This document shows, in pieces, positions 16,554 to 25,200 of a DNA stretch of 64,000 bases. This stretch comes from Lewinella sp. IMCC34183 (GTDB taxonomy: Bacteria; Bacteroidota; Bacteroidia; Chitinophagales; Saprospiraceae). The notes under the pieces are model-generated. The model ran no database searches. It was not told the origin of the DNA and saw only the letters and a list, made by a program, of their open reading frames with translations. The translations under genes and the position numbers were made by a program. Positions within the stretch are counted from its first letter, which is position 1. Every line of letters begins with the position of its first letter. The stretch is taken from NCBI RefSeq assembly GCF_003390915.1, contig NZ_QMEM01000008.1, positions 1 through 64,000 of the forward strand, read 5' to 3'.

Positions 16554-17516
16554 ATGTCAACCGACAATCTACAACAAGCCCTGGCAAACGCCGCCGCGGC
16601 CGTGCGTTCCGTTCACCCCGAACTCGGGGCAAGCGATCTTGAATTCGCCTACGAAAGGTTCCGCCGCCACTTCGCAGAACGGGAGGACGATCCCCCCGTC
16701 TCGGATCGCCCCGCGATGGACGAGTTGTTGCTCGCGCTCTGGGACGTGATCGTGGACCGCGAAACGGAGCACGTTGACGACGTACCCGGTGACCTCGAGG
16801 ACTACTATGTACTGGCCTTTACGGCCCTCCTCGGCGAGGAACCGACCCTCGTCCGCGACGACGAGCCGATCGCTTTCACGGAGGAGTTGAACGATTCTGA
16901 CGCTACGCCCGCCGAAGTAGCCCCGACGCCCGGGGAGGACGGCCTCCCCGCCAGCAATATCGAGGGAGAAATGTCGGAGCCCGACGGCGGCATCTACCGC
17001 TTGTATATCCTGCTTGACGGGAGCCAGCCGGAAATCTGGCGCCGTATCTTAGTGCCCCACCACGTCCGGCAGGGCCAGCTGCACCACTACATCCAGGCGG
17101 TGATGGGCTGGCGCGGGTCGGAGAATTACCAGTTCTTTCCCCCCGCAACCAGCGTGCCGAAGGGAACCGGAGAACCTACGCTGCAGGACCTGTTTCCCAC
17201 GGTTGGTGAGCACTGTGGTTACGAATTCGACACCTGGTACCACGATCTCAAACTGGAGGCCATCGAACCCGCGCGGGGCAACCGGCGCTACCCGGTCTGC
17301 ACCGCCGGCGAACGGGCCTGCCCTCCGCAGGATGAGGTCAGCGGGATGAAGGAATACAACGAAATGCTGGAAGCGCTGAACGATTCGTCACACCCGGACC
17401 ACCGGGAGATCGCCGGCTGGATCACCCAGGATTTTAACCCCGGCGCCTTTAACATCGACCAGGCCAACGTACGGCTGGGAAAGGTCGGCGACGTAGGTTT
17501 TCAGGCGGTGAAGTAG
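16554..17516 (+). CDS. Plasmid pRiA4b ORF-3-like domain protein
   Basis: 320 residues from the ATG at 16554; an in-frame ATG at 16494 would overlap fdhD and adds an unlikely N terminus. Residues ~1-100 are acidic and helical, followed by an acidic linker (~115-150). The C-terminal ~170 residues match the pRiA4b ORF-3 fold: IYRLYILLDGSQPEIWRRILVP, LHHYIQAVMGWRGSENYQF, YEFDTWYHDLKLE, YPVCTAGERACPPQDEVSG, and GWITQDFNPGAFNIDQANVRL. The family is widespread and its biochemical role is not established; the Cys pair (VCTAGERACPP) is conserved in it. The name does not imply a plasmid here. Confidence 0.88.
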   Translation: MSTDNLQQALANAAAAVRSVHPELGASDLEFAYERFRRHFAEREDDPPVSDRPAMDELLLALWDVIVDRETEHVDDVPGDLEDYYVLAFTALLGEEPTLVRDDEPIAFTEELNDSDATPAEVAPTPGEDGLPASNIEGEMSEPDGGIYRLYILLDGSQPEIWRRILVPHHVRQGQLHHYIQAVMGWRGSENYQFFPPATSVPKGTGEPTLQDLFPTVGEHCGYEFDTWYHDLKLEAIEPARGNRRYPVCTAGERACPPQDEVSGMKEYNEMLEALNDSSHPDHREIAGWITQDFNPGAFNIDQANVRLGKVGDVGFQAVK

Positions 17517-17531
17517 GCTACGAAGGGGGGA

Positions 17532-17557
17532 TTGGTTATCTTAAGCGCTTAAACCAA
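17532..17557. promoter_or_regulatory. Operator-like palindrome upstream of the propeller gene
   Basis: A perfect 12-bp palindrome TTAAGCGCTTAA (17541-17552) nested in a longer imperfect one (TTGGTT 17532-17537, AACCAA 17552-17557). It ends 9 nt before the ATG at 17567. A central CG with symmetric arms resembles LacI-family operators; it could also be a stem-loop ending the previous gene. No U-run follows. Confidence 0.5.
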
Positions 17558-17566
17558 CCCTGATTT

Positions 17567-20500
17567 ATGCGACTACTCACTACCCTTATTCTGGTCCTGT
17601 GCGGACTGGCCGGTACGGCCCAGGATCTTGACGAGAAGTATTATTCCTCCCTTCAGTTCCGCGAGATCGGACCTTACCGCGGCGGCCGATCGGCTACCGT
17701 GACGGGCGTGGCCAACCAGCCCAATCTCTACTACTTCGGTGCTACCGGGGGTGGCGTATGGCAGACGAAGGACGGGGGACAAACCTGGACCAATATCTCC
17801 GACGGCTACTTTGGCGGCAGTATCGGCGCCGTGGCGGTAGCCGAAAGCAACCCCAACGTTATTTACGTCGGTGGCGGCGAGGAAACCGTACGCGGCAACG
17901 TGAGCTACGGCTCCGGCATGTGGAAGTCCATCGACGCCGGTAAGACCTGGGAGCAGATCGGCCTGCCGGAGAGCCGGCACGTCGGTCGTATCCGCATCCA
18001 CCCCCGTGACCCGAACGTGGTTTACGTGGCCGTGATGGGCGACCTGTACAAGGACACCGAGGAGCGCGGCGTGTACCGCACCACCGACGGCGGAGAAAGC
18101 TGGGAGCGCGTGCTCTTCGCCAACGCCGGCGCGGGTGCCGTTGACCTCAGTATGGACCCCGCCAACCCCCGCGTTTTGTTCGCCAGCACCTGGCGGATCC
18201 GCCGTACCCCCTACAGCCTGGAAAGCGGCGGCGAGGGCAGCGGCCTCTGGAAAACCACCGACGGGGGCGACAACTGGACCGAGATCACCGGTAACAAAGG
18301 CCTGCCCAAGGGCACCTGGGGCATCAACGGGGTGGCCGTGAGCCCCGTCGACGGCAGCCGGGTATACGCGCTGATCGAGAACGAAAAAGCGGGTGGCGTA
18401 TACGTCAGCAACGATGCCGGCGAAACCTGGCAGCCCCGCAGCGACGACCGCGCCCTGCGGCAGCGCGCCTGGTACTATACCCGCATCTACGCCGACCCGC
18501 AGGACATCGACGGCGTGTACGTAATGAACGTGAGTTACCACCACAGTACCGACGGCGGCCGCACCTTCGAGTCGAACAACGCCCCCCACGGCGACCACCA
18601 CGACCTCTGGATCGCTCCGGAAAACAACGAGCGGATGATCATCGCCGACGACGGCGGCGCCCAGGTGTCCTTCGACCAGGGCGAGAACTGGAGCACCTAC
18701 CACAACCAGCCCACCGCCCAGTTCTACCGCGTCGTCACCGATAACGCCTTCCCGTACCGCATCTACGGGGCGCAGCAGGATAACTCCACCATCCGCATTG
18801 CCCACCGCACGGACGGCGGCAGCATCGGCGAGTCCGACTGGGAAGCCACCGCCGGCGGCGAATCGGCCCACATCGCCGTGGACCCGGAGAATCCCGACAT
18901 CGTATACGGCGGCAGCTACGGCGGCTTCCTCACCCGCTACGACCACGAAAACAACCAGGTGCGGGCCATCAACGTGTGGCCGGACAACCCGATGGGCTAC
19001 GGCGCCGAGGGCATGAAGTACCGCTTCCAGTGGAACTTCCCGATCCTGTTCAGCCCCAATGACCCCGACGTGCTCTACACCACCAGCCAGCACGTACACC
19101 GCAGCACCGACGAGGGCGAAACCTGGGAGGTGATCAGCCCCGACCTCACCCGCAGCGAGGCCGAGAAACTGAAGAGCAGTGGCGGACCCATCACCCAGGA
19201 TAACACCGGCGTGGAGTACTACGCCACCATCTTCGCCGCCGCCGAGAGCCCCCGCGAGCCCGGGGTGATCTGGACCGGCAGCGACGACGGCCTTGTTTAC
19301 GTGACCCGCGACAACGGGGACAACTGGACCGATGTCACCCCCGCCGCAGCGCCCAAATACATCATGTGGAACAGCGTCGATATCGACCGCCGGCAGGACG
19401 GTGGCGTCTACCTGGCCGGTACCGCCTACAAGAGCGGCGACTACACCCCCTACCTCTTCCACAGCGCCAACTACGGAAAGACCTGGCGGCGCATTGACGC
19501 CGGCATTCCCCGCGGCGACTTCACGCGCGTCGTGCGGCAGTACCCCAACAACCCGGACGTACTGTTCGCCGGTACCGAGAGTGCCCTGTACATGAGCCTC
19601 GACGACGGCAACAGCTGGCGCAAATTCCAGCAGAACCTGCCCATCGTACCCGTCACGGACATCACCTTCAAGGACGACGACCTTATCGTCGCCACCCAGG
19701 GGCGCAGCTTCTGGATGATCGACGACGTCAGCCCCCTGCAGCAGCTCGACGAGGTGGCCGCTAATGCGGACTTCCACCTCTACAAGCCCGCCGACGCCTG
19801 GCGCATGGGCGGCGGCGGCCGCAAGAGCCGTACCGCCGGTACCAACCACCCCGGGGGCGTCAACTTCCAGCTTTACCTGAGCGAGGAAGCCGCCAAGGAC
19901 AGCCTGGAAAAGACGCTGACGATCCTGCAGGACGGCGACACCATCCGCAGTTGGAGCACCGCGGCCACCGACAAGGCCGATCAGCTAGAGCTGAAGGCCG
20001 GCGGCCAGACCATCAACTGGGACATGAACTACCCCGAAGGCACCGAAGTCAAGGGCATGATTCTCTGGTGGGCCGGCACCGGTGGCCCCATGGCCCTACC
20101 CGGCGACTACGAAGTGGCCTTCACCTACGGCGAGCGCGAGCAGAAGCGTTCCTTCACCGTTAAGCCCGACCCCCGGGTACAGGCTTCCGAGGAAGACCGG
20201 CAGGCGCAGTTCACCTTCATGAAGGAGGTCCAGGACAAGACCAGCGAGGCCCACCAGGTCATCATCGACCTGCGGAAGGTGCGCGGGCAGATCCAGGACT
20301 TCCAGGACCGCATCGACGACGAGGAGGTGATCTCCTACGGAAAAGGCATCATCGACAGCCTTACGGCGATCGAGGAGACCCTGTACCAAACGAAGAACCG
20401 CAGCGGACAGGACCCCCTCAATTACCCGATCCGGCTGACCAACAAGCTGGCCCACCTGAACAGCCTCACCGGTGTTGGAACGTACCGGCCCACCGCCGCG

Positions 20501-20662
20501 GCCTACGCCGTGAAGGATGAGCTCAGTGCCGCCATCGACGCCGAGCTCGACAAGTACCGCGCCATCGTCCAGGAGCGCATCCCCGCCTACAACCGCATGA
20601 TCCTCGAGCACGAGGTGAAGGTGATCGCGGCGCCGACTTCCAATAAGGTCTCCCGGAAATAG
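17567..20662 (+). CDS. Large secreted beta-propeller protein (VPS10/BNR-repeat, 'glycosyl hydrolase-like')
   Basis: 1031 residues with a signal peptide (MRLLTTLILVLCGLAGTAQ). The first ~720 residues are tandem propeller blades with Asp-box-type turns (TKDGGQTWTNIS, SIDAGKTWEQIG, TTDGGESWERVL, TTDGGDNWTEIT, SNDAGETWQPRS, STDEGETWEVIS, TRDNGDNWTDVT), probably two propellers as in sortilin/VPS10-like proteins. A beta-sandwich region (~745-860) and a coiled, helical C terminus (~880-1020, KTSEAHQVIIDLRKVRGQIQDFQDRI) follow. No hydrolase catalytic residues can be assigned from sequence, and database 'glycosyl hydrolase' labels for this family are unproven. It is preceded by a palindrome (17532-17557) and followed by a strong terminator. 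Confidence 0.85.
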   Translation: MRLLTTLILVLCGLAGTAQDLDEKYYSSLQFREIGPYRGGRSATVTGVANQPNLYYFGATGGGVWQTKDGGQTWTNISDGYFGGSIGAVAVAESNPNVIYVGGGEETVRGNVSYGSGMWKSIDAGKTWEQIGLPESRHVGRIRIHPRDPNVVYVAVMGDLYKDTEERGVYRTTDGGESWERVLFANAGAGAVDLSMDPANPRVLFASTWRIRRTPYSLESGGEGSGLWKTTDGGDNWTEITGNKGLPKGTWGINGVAVSPVDGSRVYALIENEKAGGVYVSNDAGETWQPRSDDRALRQRAWYYTRIYADPQDIDGVYVMNVSYHHSTDGGRTFESNNAPHGDHHDLWIAPENNERMIIADDGGAQVSFDQGENWSTYHNQPTAQFYRVVTDNAFPYRIYGAQQDNSTIRIAHRTDGGSIGESDWEATAGGESAHIAVDPENPDIVYGGSYGGFLTRYDHENNQVRAINVWPDNPMGYGAEGMKYRFQWNFPILFSPNDPDVLYTTSQHVHRSTDEGETWEVISPDLTRSEAEKLKSSGGPITQDNTGVEYYATIFAAAESPREPGVIWTGSDDGLVYVTRDNGDNWTDVTPAAAPKYIMWNSVDIDRRQDGGVYLAGTAYKSGDYTPYLFHSANYGKTWRRIDAGIPRGDFTRVVRQYPNNPDVLFAGTESALYMSLDDGNSWRKFQQNLPIVPVTDITFKDDDLIVATQGRSFWMIDDVSPLQQLDEVAANADFHLYKPADAWRMGGGGRKSRTAGTNHPGGVNFQLYLSEEAAKDSLEKTLTILQDGDTIRSWSTAATDKADQLELKAGGQTINWDMNYPEGTEVKGMILWWAGTGGPMALPGDYEVAFTYGEREQKRSFTVKPDPRVQASEEDRQAQFTFMKEVQDKTSEAHQVIIDLRKVRGQIQDFQDRIDDEEVISYGKGIIDSLTAIEETLYQTKNRSGQDPLNYPIRLTNKLAHLNSLTGVGTYRPTAAAYAVKDELSAAIDAELDKYRAIVQERIPAYNRMILEHEVKVIAAPTSNKVSRK

Positions 20663-20690
20663 CCCGAACCGCACGGTTTCCTGTTAGCTG

Positions 20691-20727
20691 AGCAGCCCCA
20701 CCCGGATTCCGAGTGGGGCTGCTTTGT
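20691..20727 (+). terminator. Intrinsic terminator after the propeller gene
   Basis: GCAGCCCCAC (20692-20701) and GTGGGGCTGC (20713-20722) form a perfect 10-bp stem with an 11-nt loop, followed by TTTG. It lies 29 nt after the stop. Confidence 0.85.
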
Positions 20728-20840
20728 TAGTGGCTGCGACCAGTCGGTCACGGGAATAACAGGACCACGGCTATCCCACCGTCGGGCCGGTTAAGGAGGT
20801 AGCGTACGGGAGGAGGTCAGCTTGCCGTGGCGTCCGGCTC

Positions 20841-21824
20841 CTAGTTCGTCTTGATGAAGGTGTACTCCAAGTAGTCCGATGATAAGCGGTGCTCTCTGAA
20901 CCGCAGGGTGTACACTCCCGGCTGCAGGCCCCGGAAATTGAGCAGCAATTCGTTGTGGGTTTCTGTGCGGGTCACCGGGCCGATCGGCCGTACGGGGTAT
21001 TCGCGGCCGTCGGATCCGGTGATGCAGACGTCGCGAAAATTGGAGGGGATAATGGTAGTATTCAGCAGCCGTACGCGGAGGACATTACTGAAGAAATCGG
21101 GGTAAATGACCAGGTTGGCTGCTGCGTCGAAGGGGGCATTGTCACCGATGAGGGTCGAAGCGGGGCCCCGGGAGCAGGCCGGTACGATCGGCCCGGTACC
21201 GGCGGGGTGACGCCCGGAAGGGGAAAGAAAGAGCTTATCCAATTGCATCCCCGTTTCGTGCGCCGCCACCCGGATGGTGTGCTCGCCCTCGCTCAGCGTA
21301 AGATCGAGGGGTACCCCGTCGTCGACTACCTCACGCCATTCGAACCCCTCCGTCATCAGCCGTTGCTGGTCACGCTGCTTCGAGAACTTCGCCCAGGGGC
21401 CGTCGTCGATCGACACCCAGATCGAGTTTCGGTGCTGCCCGGAAGCGTTAAGCCGGAGATACAGGGTGTAGGCTGCGGTTACGGAGAGGTCGACCGTATA
21501 GGTAAGTTGGGAGGGTCCGCCAAAGGTTTCGGGCCGGGGATGCCGGTTGTTGCCCGGGAAATAGACGAACAAGCGGTTGGACGCGGCGTCGGTACTATCG
21601 GGTTGCCATTCCTCCCCCTGCCGCCCGCATTCGGCTTCCAGCCAACGTTCGCCGGCAAGCAGGGCCGAATAGGACGGATCCCACGGGGAGGGCTTCTCCC
21701 CCGTACGGACGGAGTCATTAGCGGCCTCTCCCGCCAATGGTACCGACCACGCTAACAGCAGGACGAAAGCCAATGGGAGCGGCAGGCTGGGAATATGCTT
21801 CAGTCCAGGAGGAGAGAGTTTCAT
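20841..21824 (-). CDS. Secreted T9SS cargo protein with CBM6-like domain
   Basis: 327 residues from the start at 21824 (MKLSPPGLKHIPS), followed by a hydrophobic signal stretch (LPLPLAFVLLLAWSVPLAGEA). Residues ~45-210 look like a carbohydrate-binding-type beta-sandwich (LLAGERWLEAECG; YTVDLSVTAAYTLYLRLNASGQHRNSIWVSIDDGPW; LSEGEHTIRVAAHETGMQLDKLFLS), the pattern of CBM6-like 'AE...' domains. The last ~85 residues resemble a type A sorting domain: LVIYPDFFSNVLRVRLLN, then GVYTLRFREH, though the usual 'YPNP' is changed to 'YPDF'. Predicted to be exported by Sec and then by the type IX system to the cell surface. The ligand is unknown. Confidence 0.7.
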   Translation of the reverse strand: MKLSPPGLKHIPSLPLPLAFVLLLAWSVPLAGEAANDSVRTGEKPSPWDPSYSALLAGERWLEAECGRQGEEWQPDSTDAASNRLFVYFPGNNRHPRPETFGGPSQLTYTVDLSVTAAYTLYLRLNASGQHRNSIWVSIDDGPWAKFSKQRDQQRLMTEGFEWREVVDDGVPLDLTLSEGEHTIRVAAHETGMQLDKLFLSPSGRHPAGTGPIVPACSRGPASTLIGDNAPFDAAANLVIYPDFFSNVLRVRLLNTTIIPSNFRDVCITGSDGREYPVRPIGPVTRTETHNELLLNFRGLQPGVYTLRFREHRLSSDYLEYTFIKTN

Positions 21825-21956
21825 GGGAGTTGGATTTCGCTTACCAGCATACCTGAATCCAAGTATGCACAAATAAGATAAGGCATTTGGCCCGGACCTG
21901 CTCTTATCCAGCCCGGGCGATCATTCAACAGAAGAGGCATAAGTGCCCCCACTTGC

Positions 21957-23162
21957 TCAGTCTCCCAGGGCCTGGTAGGTCATCTGCCGCACCATCTTTT
22001 CGTGGTAGCCGGAATACGGCGACCGCTGCGACATCATGATCACGATCATGTCCTCCACCGGGTCGATAAAGAAGAAGGTGGAGTACGCTCCGTTCCAGAA
22101 GTACTGACCCTTACTGCCCAGTACGCCGTTCGCCGCCACGTCGGTGATGATCCCGAAGCCCAGGCCGAAACCCTCACCGTTGCCGCGCATCTCCCCGACG
22201 TGGTTCATGGTCATCAGTTCCACGGTTTTGGGACTCAGGTACCGGGTGCCGTCCAGTTCGCCCTTGTTCAGGAGCATGCGGCAGAACGTAAGGTAATCGG
22301 CGGCGGTCGAGTACAGGCCGAAGGATCCCCCGTAGACCTTGTTGCCGCTGCCGGGCAACTGCATGGCCGCCTTCGTCAGCGTGCCTTCGGCTACCTGGTG
22401 ATTGGCTACCAGGCGTCCGGAGTTCTCCGCGGGAATATTGTAATTGGTATCGGACATACCGAGCGGGCCGAGCAGGCGCTCCTCCAGAAACTCAATGACC
22501 GTTTGCCCCGAGAACACCTCGATCAGTCGCGCCAGGATATCGGGCGAGGTGCTGTAGATCCACTGTTGCCCGGGTTGGCCCAGCAGGGGTAAGGTGGCGA
22601 GGGTCCGGACCCGGGAGGCGATGTCCGCGTGGGGCCGGTAGTACAGTGCCGCGGCAATCTCATTGTCCAGCTTCGTGCCCTGCAGGCCGTGGGAGAACCC
22701 CGCGGTATGGGACAGCACCTGTTCTACCGTGATGGCGGAGGTAGCGGGATCGGTGGCTACCTGTACTCCTTCGTCCGAGTTGCGGGCTACCTTCAGTTCG
22801 GCAAACTCGGGCAGGTAATCGGCGACCTTATCGGTCAACTGAAAGTGGCCCTCCTCGTAGAGCATCATGAAGGCTACCGTGACGATGGGCTTGGTCATCG
22901 ACATCAGGTGGTAGAGCTGCTTTTCCTCCAGCGCGCGACCGGTCGAGAGGTCGCTTACGCCCTGCACGTCGTGGTAGCCTAAAGCGCCGTGGCGGAAGAT
23001 CATCGTCTCGGCCATGGGCAGGCGGCCCGCTTCTATCTCCCCGGTTATCCAGTCGGTGTAGCGTTGCAGTCCCGCTTCGGTCAGGCCGGCGGCGGCGGCA
23101 TCCTGCGCGGACGCGGGTGCGGTGACAAGCAGAAACAACAGGGCAAGTAGAGTAGGGCGCAT
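21957..23162 (-). CDS. Serine hydrolase, class C beta-lactamase / PBP-like
   Basis: 401 residues from the start at 23162, chosen because it opens a signal peptide (MRPTLLALLFLLVTAPASAQ). The SxxK nucleophile motif is SMTK (Ser88, Lys91), and a Tyr motif follows at WIYSTSPDILARLI. The third motif may be HVGEMRGNG or GSKGQYFWNGAYST near the C terminus. This family contains esterases, D-aminopeptidases and LACTB-like proteins, not only resistance enzymes; nothing here predicts beta-lactam hydrolysis. Export to the periplasm is expected. It lies downstream of the ribosomal protein operon, separated from it by a strong terminator. Confidence 0.88.
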   Translation of the reverse strand: MRPTLLALLFLLVTAPASAQDAAAAGLTEAGLQRYTDWITGEIEAGRLPMAETMIFRHGALGYHDVQGVSDLSTGRALEEKQLYHLMSMTKPIVTVAFMMLYEEGHFQLTDKVADYLPEFAELKVARNSDEGVQVATDPATSAITVEQVLSHTAGFSHGLQGTKLDNEIAAALYYRPHADIASRVRTLATLPLLGQPGQQWIYSTSPDILARLIEVFSGQTVIEFLEERLLGPLGMSDTNYNIPAENSGRLVANHQVAEGTLTKAAMQLPGSGNKVYGGSFGLYSTAADYLTFCRMLLNKGELDGTRYLSPKTVELMTMNHVGEMRGNGEGFGLGFGIITDVAANGVLGSKGQYFWNGAYSTFFFIDPVEDMIVIMMSQRSPYSGYHEKMVRQMTYQALGD

Positions 23163-23202
23163 GATGAGGCGGGTAAATGAGAAGGGAAAGTACCTAAAAA
23201 AC

Positions 23203-23232
23203 AGAAAGCCCCCGCAGCGGGGCTGCGGGGGC
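23203..23232 (-). terminator. Terminator of the rpmI-rplT operon
   Basis: GCCCCCGCAGC (23208-23218) and GCTGCGGGGGC (23222-23232): an 11-bp perfect stem with a short loop. On the minus strand it is followed by TTTCTGTTTTTT. It lies 30 nt after rplT. Confidence 0.9.
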
Positions 23233-23262
23233 TTCAAGAAGCAGGTTCGGGAAATTCCGGAC

Positions 23263-23610
23263 TTACTTGTTGATGCTGTTGACGACGGCGGTGAAGGCCG
23301 TGGGGTGGTGCATGGCCAGGTCGGCGAGCACCTTCCGGTTGAGGCCTACCTCGGAGGTCTTGAGACCGTGCATGAGGCGGCTGTAAGTGGTGCCGTTCTG
23401 CCGGGCGGCCGCGTTGATACGGGCAATCCAGAGGCGGCGGAATACGCGCTTTTTGTTGCGGCGGTCGCGATAGGCGTACGCCATACCTTTATCGACGGCG
23501 TTTTTGGCTACGGTGTAGACCTTGGAGCGGGCACCGAAGTATCCTTTGGCGGCCTTGAGGATCCGCTTGCGGCGGGCGCGGCGGGCAACCGCATTAACTG
23601 AACGTGGCAT
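23263..23610 (-). CDS. rplT: 50S ribosomal protein L20
   Basis: 115 residues, the usual length. Family features: [39 protein letters not shown], then [37 protein letters not shown]. It binds 23S rRNA early in 50S assembly and, in other bacteria, represses its own operon. It follows rpmI by 69 nt in one operon. Confidence 0.98.
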   Translation of the reverse strand: MPRSVNAVARRARRKRILKAAKGYFGARSKVYTVAKNAVDKGMAYAYRDRRNKKRVFRRLWIARINAAARQNGTTYSRLMHGLKTSEVGLNRKVLADLAMHHPTAFTAVVNSINK

Positions 23611-23679
23611 AAAACTGGTTTTAGTACAGCACGGGGACCCAGGGGTACTTTACCCGTACTCTCGTTAAAAAATAGGAGG

Positions 23680-23874
23680 TTACTTACAGAGCAGGCGCTT
23701 GATTCGCTTCTCGTCGGCGGTGGAAACCAGGGCTGCGTCGCGGAGACGGAGCTTGGCTTTGTTCGACTTGTTGCGCATCATGTGCGAGGTGTAAGCCTGG
23801 AACCGCTTCACCTTACCGGTTCCGGTAATCTTGAAACGCTTCTTTGCACTGCTGTGCGTCTTCATCTTAGGCAT
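23680..23874 (-). CDS. rpmI: 50S ribosomal protein L35
   Basis: 64 residues, the family length, with [51 protein letters not shown]. First gene of the rpmI-rplT operon, driven by the promoter at 23900-23931. The initiation-factor gene infC, normally directly upstream of rpmI, is absent: the upstream DNA holds a repeat and a divergent VOC gene. Confidence 0.97.
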   Translation of the reverse strand: MPKMKTHSSAKKRFKITGTGKVKRFQAYTSHMMRNKSNKAKLRLRDAALVSTADEKRIKRLLCK

Positions 23875-23899
23875 GGCACCGTTTTTTACAAATGGAGCG

Positions 23900-23931
23900 C
23901 AAAGGTAAGGGGATCCGGTTACATTTTACAA
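23900..23931 (-). promoter_or_regulatory. Bacteroidota-type promoter of rpmI-rplT
   Basis: On the minus strand: TTG (complement of CAA at 23929-23931), 21 nt, then TACCTTTG (complement of CAAAGGTA at 23900-23907). This matches TTG / TAnnTTTG. The predicted start is near 23893, about 19 nt before the L35 start codon. Confidence 0.8.
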
Positions 23932-24068
23932 TTTAGGCGGCAGAAATTACCGGTTGTTGGAATGGGGGTGGCTTGCCCGGTCGGGTGGGTATGAGGTTGG
24001 GGTGGGGTATTGGGGTTTGGGTAGGGCATTTTGTGCCGGGTGCGGCTATGGTGGCTGGTCTCTTCTTC

Positions 24069-24134
24069 GCTGCCGGAGGCAGCATCTTACTCTCGCTGCC
24101 GGAGGCAGCGTTGTACTGCGCTGCCGGAGGCAGC
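24069..24134. repeat. Three-copy array of GGA-loop hairpins (25-26 bp period)
   Basis: GCTGCCGGAGGCAGC occurs exactly three times at 24069-24083, 24095-24109 and 24120-24134, each a 6-bp perfect stem with a GGA loop. Spacers are 11 and 10 nt with shared letters (ATCTTACT.., GTTGTACT..). The same architecture, with a different stem sequence, is found at 57656-57704. The array lies upstream of the VOC gene and between divergent genes. Confidence 0.85.
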
Positions 24135-24167
24135 GTTGTACGGGGCAAAGCTGATACCTTTCGCGCC

Positions 24168-24557
24168 ATGACACAGCAAATTGCCCAAATCAGCCTGCTC
24201 GTCCGCGACTACGACGAGGCCATTGCTTACTATACTGAGGTGCTCGGCTTCGAGTTGCTGGAGGATACGCGCCTTTCGGAGACCAAGCGGTGGGTGCGGG
24301 TCCGGCCCGCCGGCGATATAGGCTGCGCGCTGTTGCTGGCCCGTGCCGCCACCGCGGAGCAGGAGGCCGTGGTGGGGCGACAGACCGGGGGGCGGGTTTT
24401 TCTGTTTCTGGAAACCGACGACTTTGCCGGCTACTACGCGCGGCTCCAGTCGGCGGGGGTATCGATCGTACGTGAGCGCTCGGAAGAGGAGTACGGTACC
24501 GTAGCCGTGTTCGCCGACCTCTACGGCAACCTTTGGGACCTGATCCAGCGCCGTTGA
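24168..24557 (+). CDS. VOC (glyoxalase/bleomycin-resistance fold) family protein
   Basis: 129 residues from the ATG at 24168 (MTQQIAQISLLVRDYDEA). The frame is open further upstream only because the hairpin repeats lack stops in it. Two beta-alpha-beta-beta-beta modules: ISLLVRDYDEAIAYYTEVLGFELLEDTRLSETKRWVRV, then GRVFLFLETDDFAGYYARLQSAGVSIVRE and VAVFADLYGNLWDLIQRR. The DLYGN.WDL ending is standard for VOC proteins of this type. These can be metal-dependent isomerases, dioxygenases or binding proteins; no substrate can be inferred. It is convergent with udk (16 nt apart). Confidence 0.88.
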   Translation: MTQQIAQISLLVRDYDEAIAYYTEVLGFELLEDTRLSETKRWVRVRPAGDIGCALLLARAATAEQEAVVGRQTGGRVFLFLETDDFAGYYARLQSAGVSIVRERSEEEYGTVAVFADLYGNLWDLIQRR

Positions 24558-24572
24558 GGCAAGGGGCGGGCG

Positions 24573-25193
24573 CTATCGCTCGATCATCTTCTCGACGAAG
24601 GCGTGCACCACGGCGAGGCCCATATTGAAATCGGTATTGTTGTTGACGATCAGGTCGGCGCGCTCCTTGTGGGGCTGCACGTACTTCTCGTAGGCCGGAA
24701 GCACGTGGTGCTCGTAGCGGTAGAGTACGTCGTCGAGGGGGTAGTTGCGCTCCACGCGGTCGCGCTTGATGCGGCGCACCACCTTGAGATTGTCTTTGGC
24801 GTGGAGGAATATCTTGAGGTCGAGCAGTTTGCGCAGTTCCTTATAGTGGAATACAAAGAGCCCCTCCACGATGATCACGGGAGCGGGCCGGAAGGTGAGC
24901 ATTCGGGCTTCGGCGAGCTCATTGTTGAAGACGTACTCGCGGCGGTGCACCGTTTCGCCGGCCATCAGCAACTTCAGGTCGCGAACGAACTCCTTGCGGT
25001 GGATGGAGGCGGGACGATCGAAATTGTAAATGCCGCGGTCGTCTACTTCCTGCCGCTCGCGGGGAACGTAATAATCGTCCATGCTGAGCAGGCAGACCTT
25101 GTCTGCCGGAATACCCTCGCGGAGTTGCCGGATGAAAGTAGTCTTGCCGGATCCGCTGCCGCCGGTAATGCCGATAATGAAGGGTTGTGCCAT
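24573..25193 (-). CDS. udk: Uridine kinase
   Basis: 206 residues. P-loop GGSGSGKTT at the N terminus, then LLSMDDYYVPRERQEVDDRGIYNFDRPASI, where the DDYY and NFD-P residues bind the nucleoside, and VIIVEGLFVFHYKELRKLLDLKIFLHA. RIKRDRVERNYPLDDVLYRYEHHVLPAYEKYVQPHKERADLIV is the lid and C-terminal part. It phosphorylates uridine and cytidine to UMP and CMP. It is divergent from a concentrative nucleoside transporter gene (59 bp between starts), which fits a joint role in pyrimidine nucleoside salvage. Confidence 0.95.
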   Translation of the reverse strand: MAQPFIIGITGGSGSGKTTFIRQLREGIPADKVCLLSMDDYYVPRERQEVDDRGIYNFDRPASIHRKEFVRDLKLLMAGETVHRREYVFNNELAEARMLTFRPAPVIIVEGLFVFHYKELRKLLDLKIFLHAKDNLKVVRRIKRDRVERNYPLDDVLYRYEHHVLPAYEKYVQPHKERADLIVNNNTDFNMGLAVVHAFVEKMIER

Positions 25194-25200
25194 ACCGCGG

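Noticed and set aside
16554-17516. Plasmid-derived region
   Set aside because: The pRiA4b ORF-3 label is only a family name; no plasmid genes, integrase or composition change are nearby.
17573-19849. 758-codon open frame on the minus strand inside the propeller gene
   Set aside because: It is antisense to a gene with clear blade repeats; its translation is Val/Gly/Ala-rich with no domain. It is a by-product of GC-rich codon usage.
21957-23162. Beta-lactam resistance gene
   Set aside because: Class C fold is shared with esterases and peptidases; no sequence evidence for resistance.
24069-24134. Possible CRISPR array
   Set aside because: Repeats of 15 bp with spacers of 10-11 bp that resemble each other, only three copies, and no cas gene. 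Not a CRISPR.
24069-24134. CsrA/RsmA binding sites (GGA in hairpin loops)
   Set aside because: CsrA recognises GGA in loops, but most Bacteroidota lack csrA to my knowledge, and none is visible here. Kept only as a comparison.
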